NCBI GenBank assembly: GCA_019914945.1
Contig: CM034107.1
Span: 1,922,001 to 1,986,000, forward strand
Direction: 5' to 3'
From: Typha latifolia
Taxonomy: Eukaryota > Streptophyta > Magnoliopsida > Poales > Typhaceae
Length of the DNA: 64,000 nt
Below, piece after piece: positions 58,634 through 64,000 of this stretch. Under the pieces are notes generated by a model. That model was not told the DNA's origin and did not search any database. It was given only the letters and a program-made list of their open reading frames with translations. Position 1 is the first letter of the stretch; each line of letters opens with the position of its first letter. Made by a program: the position numbers and the translations under genes.

Positions 58634-61600
58634 ATGGCTTCTCCTGCTTCCGTTGCATCTCTGGGAAGTGCGAGGCCGAACCCATCTGCCATCTTCGAGG
58701 TTGGTCCCTCCTATGTGGCTGTTAGGAGAATTCAAGTAATTTCTAGGATTAGTTTTGGTAGTTCGAATGGGTGGGGGCGTCGGCGCTGTGCTCCTGGTAG
58801 GCTCTGTAAGTGTATGGTCACAACCAACTTTATTGAGGAGAGAGGAATTCCGTTTTCACCAGAATCTACATTCAAAGGTAGTAGTGATACCAGAGATGAT
58901 GATGCTGATCTCATCCTAAAACCTCCCCCTAAACCGGCCTTAAAAGCTCCTGTCCGGCCAAATGGTCCAGTTGGTCCGACAAGTTCAGCATTGTTGTCTT
59001 CCAATGATATCATTGCTGAGAAAAGATCAGCAGCAGCACTGGAAGATAGAGATAAAGTTATAGAGGCATTGGGAGAGGTCCTGGAAAAGGCAGAAAAACT
59101 TGAGACTTCGAGTTCGGTTAAGCCAGTTACTAAAGTGACTAGAAACAATCTGAAATCCAATGAGAACTCTAAATTGGGTAGACCAGTGGATGCAAATTCG
59201 TCGATAAGAAAGTCCAAGACTCTTAAGAGCGTGTGGCGGAAGGGAAACCCGGTGGCAAATGTACAAAAGGTGGTTAAGGAACTTCCAAAGATTGAAGGCG
59301 AGAAAGTTTCTCCTTCATTGAAATCAGAAAATCTGCCGATTGCCTCCATGAGGGCTCCTGTTTCTTCTCCACCCAAATCTGCACCGAGGCTGCAAATGAA
59401 GCCAGCTGTTGCTCCCACTCCCACGGCTTCTCCTGTAATAAAGAAATCAGATGCCCCCAAAGAACGAAAACCTATTCTTATCGATAAGTTTGCTTCCAAG
59501 AAGCCTGCTGTTGATCCAATTGCAGCAGAAGCCTTGTTAGCCCCCACAAAGCCTGTGAAGGGGTCTCCACTATCAAGAATCAAAGATGAGCGTCGCAAAA
59601 GGTCAGGCTCGGCTGGGGGTCTGCGTAGACGTCTGGTGGATGATGCTCAAATACGTGCAGAGGAGGCTTCAGAGCTTGGTGTGCCCATCCCAGGTGTAGC
59701 AGGAGCAAGGAAAGGAAGAAAATGGAGTAAGGCAAGCCGTAAGGCTGCAAGACTTGAGGCAGCTAAAGCTGCTGCACCCGTGAAAGTAGAGATTCTTGAG
59801 GTGGGGGAAGATGGCATGTTGACTGAGGACTTGGCGTATAACTTAGCAGTTAGTGAAGCAGAAATTCTTGGGTATTTGTTCTCAAAAGGAGTTAAGCCTG
59901 ACACGGTGCACACTGTAGATAAAGACATGGTTAAGATGATTTGCAAGGAATATGATGTGGAAGTGATAGAAATAGATCCTGTTAGAGTGGAAGAAATGGC
60001 AAAGAAGAAGGAAGTTCTTGATGAGGAGGATTTAGACATGTTGGAAGACAGGCCTCCTGTTATCACAATTATGGGTCATGTGGATCACGGAAAGGTATCA
60101 AGTCGAGTTAACAACTAAATTGTTTTTCTAAATTTTGACAGAGGGTCAAAATAGTATTTGATAACTCTTCCTGTACTCTGATGTGCAGACAACTTTGTTG
60201 GACTATATCCGCAAGAGCAAGGTAATGTCTGAATCATGTTCGTTGAGATGTTTCTTTTTGTTATTATATGGATTTACATGCTTAATTTAGGTGCACAAAT
60301 TCCCACATTTATGCGTACTTGTAAAGATTATGAATCTGACCAGTAGGTATGTACAGGTAGTAGCATCTGAGGCAGGTGGAATAACCCAGGGTATTGGAGC
60401 ATACAAGGTTCTTGTACCAGTTGATGGAAAGCTTCAGCCTTGTGTTTTTCTTGATACACCAGGACATGAGGTATATCTCAAATTCAAAAGATTCTTAATT
60501 GATCGAATTCCATTCTTTTGGTCATTTTTTTGGCAATGCAACTGTTCCCTCATATACTTTTTCTATTTGACTATAAATTTTCCTTTCCAGAGTATGACCA
60601 TATTAATAGTTTCTTAATTTCCTGCTGGTAGTGTAAATTGGATAATATGGCGTCACCAACAAAAGAATAGTAAATTAGTAAATTTACATGTCTCAGGCAT
60701 TTGGTGCAATGAGGGCACGTGGAGCACGGGTAACTGACATTACCATCATTGTGGTGGCTGCTGATGATGGTGTTCGCCCACAAACAAATGAGGCAATAGC
60801 TCATGCTAAGGCAGCTGGTGTGCCTATTATAGTTGCCATAAATAAGGCATGTTTGTCAGTTGCAACTCAACATTCTCCTCCTAATGGCTTTAGTAATATC
60901 TTGATATCTTGACTAATATTTCATCATCTATTTCTGTACTCAGGTAGATAAGGAAGGAGCCAACCCAGAGCGGGTTATGCAGGAGCTTTCCACAGTTGGC
61001 CTTATGCCAGAAATTTGGGGCGGAGACATCCCAATGGTTCAGGTTGCTTTTCCTATACTAACTTCAAAACCAAATGTTAGTATTTTCCTCGTGATGCTCG
61101 AGCATTAAGTGAGTTGACATTTAATTATTTTCTGAATCAGATTAGTGCTCTTAAAGGGGAGAATATTGATGAACTGTTAGAAACTGTCATGCTTGTTGCT
61201 GAGGTATGCAAGTTGGGAGGAGTTTAGACCTTTTCATTTCTTCTAGTATGACAGTTTGTGGGTGAAATTCTCACCTAATATATATTTTTTAAATTTTAAG
61301 TTGCAAGAATTGAAGGCCAACCCTCATAGGAATGCAAAGGGCACCGTAATAGAAGCAGGTCTTGATAAATTGAGGGGACCTGTTGCCACACTCATTGTAC
61401 ATAATGGAACCCTGAAGAAGGGAGATGTGCTCGTGTGTGGTGGAGCTTTTGGAAAGGTCAGTTTTGCTATTGGATGCGACTTAATATTTGCCAGTTTAAA
61501 TTGATGGCTGACCATAGGAAATCTTTTAAGTGGAAAACAAATTAGAAGTTTGGTTTGCATAGTTTTCGTTTATGTCATGATAAACTGATGTTTAAATATA

Positions 61601-64000
61601 ATATTTTAACACACAGGTACGTGCTATGTTTGATGATAGAGGAGGTCGTGTGGATGAAGCTGGACCATCCATAGCTGTGCAGGTCCCCCCTCCCTTTTTC
61701 CTCTCATTTCACCCTTTTCTTATGTTCTTTTATCATATCTCTGGATGCTATTTAAACTGGGTATCTGGAAACAATTATTATCATCTGACACCAAATGTTT
61801 ATGAACTTGTTTTAATTAATTAGTTCAGAGTTGCACTTGCTTAAAATATATGATGCCCCAGACAAGAGGGGCACGGGCCATGTTTTCCCTAGTCTGCGCA
61901 GTGCTTCTATTACTCTTATTGGCAGCGTAGTTTCCTTGACATACTCGTTTTGTCTGCCTTAAGTCACTCTTGTTTTACATTTTCTGTGCTATGCTTTTGT
62001 CCTCAGGTAATAGGCTTGAATGGTGTTCCTATTGCTGGTGATGAGTTTGAGGTGGTTGACTCCCTTGATGCCGCACGTGAAAGAGCAGATGCATGTGCAG
62101 AATCATTGCGTGATGCAAGGATATCTGCAAAGGCTGGGGAAGGAAAGGTCACTCTCTCGTCCATTGCTTTTGCCGTGTCTTCAGGAAAGCAGTCTGGACT
62201 AGATATGCACCAGCTAAATATCATCCTGAAGGTTGATGTCCAGGTAGGCAAATGCTCACTTGCATGATATGTCCTGTGACCTTTTCCTGGGTTTATAAGC
62301 AGATTTGACATTTGCCCTTTTTATTAATTCTTGTCATGATGTAGATATTTTTTTGGCTAAATGACTAATTTAAACTCGTCAAAATTAGGGCTCAATTGAA
62401 GCCATCAGGCATGCTGTTCATGTTCTGCCTCAAGAAAATGTGACTCTGAAATTCCTTCTTCAAGCTCCAGGGGATATCAGTGCCAGTGACATTGATCTTG
62501 CTGCTGCTACTGAAGCAGTTATTGTTGGTTTTAATGTTAAAGCACCAGGCTCAGTTAAGAGCTATGCAGAAAAGAAGAATGTTGAGATTCGCCTATACAG
62601 GGTCATCTATGATCTGATAGATGACATGCGGAAGGCAATGGAAGGGCTCCTAGAGCCAGTTGAGGTAAACAGTAATATGGAATACTGCAAACTCTTTCCA
62701 TAACACAATTTTGTAATTTGGTAAATGGTCATCTTACAATGTTGAAACTAAAGAATCATTGCCTTATATGTCTGGCAGGAACAAATACCTATAGGAGCAG
62801 CCGCAGTTCGAGCAACTTTCAGTAGTGGCAGTGGACGAGTGGCTGGCTGCATGGTTACTGAGGGAAAGATAGTGAAAGAGTGTGGTGTTCGGATTGTTCG
62901 AAATGGGAAGATGACTCACACTGGGAAGATTAACTCGCTGAGACGGGTCAAAGAAGAGGTCAAGGAGGTAAGTCTTGCAATTGCCAATGTGAATCGTCTC
63001 TAAAGCTATATGAGATACTCCCATCTATTTGAGTGGAAATTTGAAGTTTATTGAGTAATTCAACTTTTAATTTTAATAATAGTCTTTTACCAAGTTCTTT
63101 AAATAATTGTTTTTCTTCTTCAAATTAAACGCCTATTAAAAAGATCCAACTATCTGATAAGCAATTAACTTTCTAGTTCCTCTGCGGAGGAAGAAAAAAG
63201 AGTAATCGGCATATCGTTTGCCAGAAAGTCAGTGAATATAAATACAAATTATTAATATTTTTTCAAAGAATGTGCATGAATCTATTTCTCATGATTCTTT
63301 TATGCCCAAAATTGAAAAACCAAATGTCTTTGTGTGTAAATTTTAGCAAATGTTTTGCAACAGAGTATTTGTAATTTTACAATGATTTATTTGTTTTGTA
63401 CTAAAGCTTGATTTGGTTGAACTGTGAGATATTCTGAAGTGATTGCCATTGATCCACCTGCTCAATATAGTGAGGATAAATATCCTTCTAAGGGTACTTT
63501 TCTGGAGGTTGTCTGTCTATTGTGCATACCTGAAAAGAAAACTGGCTGGTTTAAATCTTTTTGTCTGTTAAAAGTTTGAAATTACTCACTATACTTCAAA
63601 GATTTGATATGTTTATTTGCTTGCAATAACATTTAACTAGAACAGCAAGCCAACTGGTTGGTTTGGATCTTGTTCTATGCACATTGATCATTCTTAGCGC
63701 AAATAGGTCATAAATGCTTCTTGACCAATACAAATATCATCTTTTCTGGTGTCCTTCAATACTACTTTAGATTATCCAAATAATGCATTTTAGCTCTGGT
63801 GCTCTTCACTTCTCTGCACTGGCCTTTCATCTATCTTAAATGATATATTTCATGGTATAATTTTTTTACTTTTCATAGATTGGTGCTGGATTAGAATGTG
63901 GAATCGGGGTAGATGATTTCAATGATTGGGAGGTTGGCGATGTTATTGAGGCCTTCAACTCTGTGAGAAAGCAAAGAACACTAGAGGAAGCATCAGCAAA
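58634..64000 (+). CDS. FUG1: Translation initiation factor IF-2, chloroplastic (3' end cut by window)
   Basis: A GTPase that places initiator fMet-tRNA on the plastid ribosome. Exons: 58634-60094, 60189-60221, 60357-60470, 60697-60846, 60944-61042, 61141-61203, 61301-61456, 61617-61682, 62007-62243, 62389-62664, 62779-62967, 63879-64000 (partial). About 988 codons are visible; the last frame reads [13 protein letters not shown] and probably ends within a few tens of codons. The N-terminus ([20 protein letters not shown]) is a Ser/Ala-rich transit peptide. A long charged, Lys/Pro-rich region follows to about 330. G motifs: G1 GHVDHGK (481-487, split from TTLLDYI by an intron), G2 [10 protein letters not shown] (about 505), G3 DTPGHE (531-536), G4 NKVD (585-588, split by a GC-AG intron), G5 SALKG (621-625). 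IF-2 domains II-IV follow. All junctions keep frame. Confidence 0.97.
60847..60943 (+). other. GC-AG intron in IF-2
   Basis: The exon ending VPIIVAINK is followed by AAG|GCATGT, and the next exon starts GTAGATAAG after TACTCAG. The junction must give the conserved [10 protein letters not shown], so the donor is GC. The intron splits the G4 guanine-specificity motif. Confidence 0.9.

Noticed and set aside
58732..59598. A long (288 codon) antisense open frame in IF-2.
   Set aside because: It is a shadow of the Lys/Pro/Ser-rich IF-2 coding exon; the sense strand carries conserved motifs and this frame has none.
1..64000. Search for tRNA genes, rRNA, CRISPR-like arrays and biosynthetic or defence gene clusters.
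   Set aside because: No cloverleaf with a ggttcga-type arm was found, no spaced identical repeats of array type, and the neighbouring genes have unrelated housekeeping or signalling roles.

Overview
The window is nuclear DNA of a flowering plant. The genes are split by many short AT-rich introns, they encode plant-specific families (an auxin response factor, a mitochondrial solanesyl diphosphate synthase, a plastid IF-2), and a Ty1/copia relic is present. Several proteins resemble monocot versions, so a non-grass monocot is my guess, but the sequence does not prove it. Gene models were built by joining conserved protein blocks at splice sites. Every coding exon length was checked for reading-frame continuity.

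Layout: 1-1244 is the 3' part of a dead copia element. 1517-11587 (-) is the 5' half (18 coding exons, 730 codons) of an ABCC1/2-type vacuolar transporter; the copia relic sits where its next intron should be. 14892-23142 (-) is a complete 19-exon DDB1. 25903-32498 (-) is a complete 14-exon ARF6-type auxin response factor with a miR167 site. 37058-40212 (-) is a 4-exon BAG co-chaperone. 42308-43611 (+) is a 2-exon F-box/LRR protein. 47819-49441 (+) is a 2-exon protein I cannot name. 50306-56853 (-) is a 12-exon mitochondrial solanesyl diphosphate synthase. 58634 to the right edge (+) is plastid IF-2, lacking only its extreme C-terminus.

The genes are ordinary neighbours and form no operon or cluster. 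Two pairs are head to head. BAG and the F-box gene share 2.1 kb that holds a foldback element. The synthase and IF-2 share 1.8 kb with clustered TGGGCY (Site II) motifs. Intergenic DNA is AT-rich with microsatellites and diverged direct repeats. I see no tRNA, rRNA or CRISPR array.

Most notable: three or four GC-AG introns among about 75 introns (DDB1, ARF twice, IF-2), one of them splitting the IF-2 G4 motif; a copia relic where the ABCC gene breaks off; an uncharacterised gene with an RS/KS repeat; a foldback element with an internal satellite-like array; and an in-frame duplication in the F-box acidic tail. I did not find a convincing new multi-gene system.
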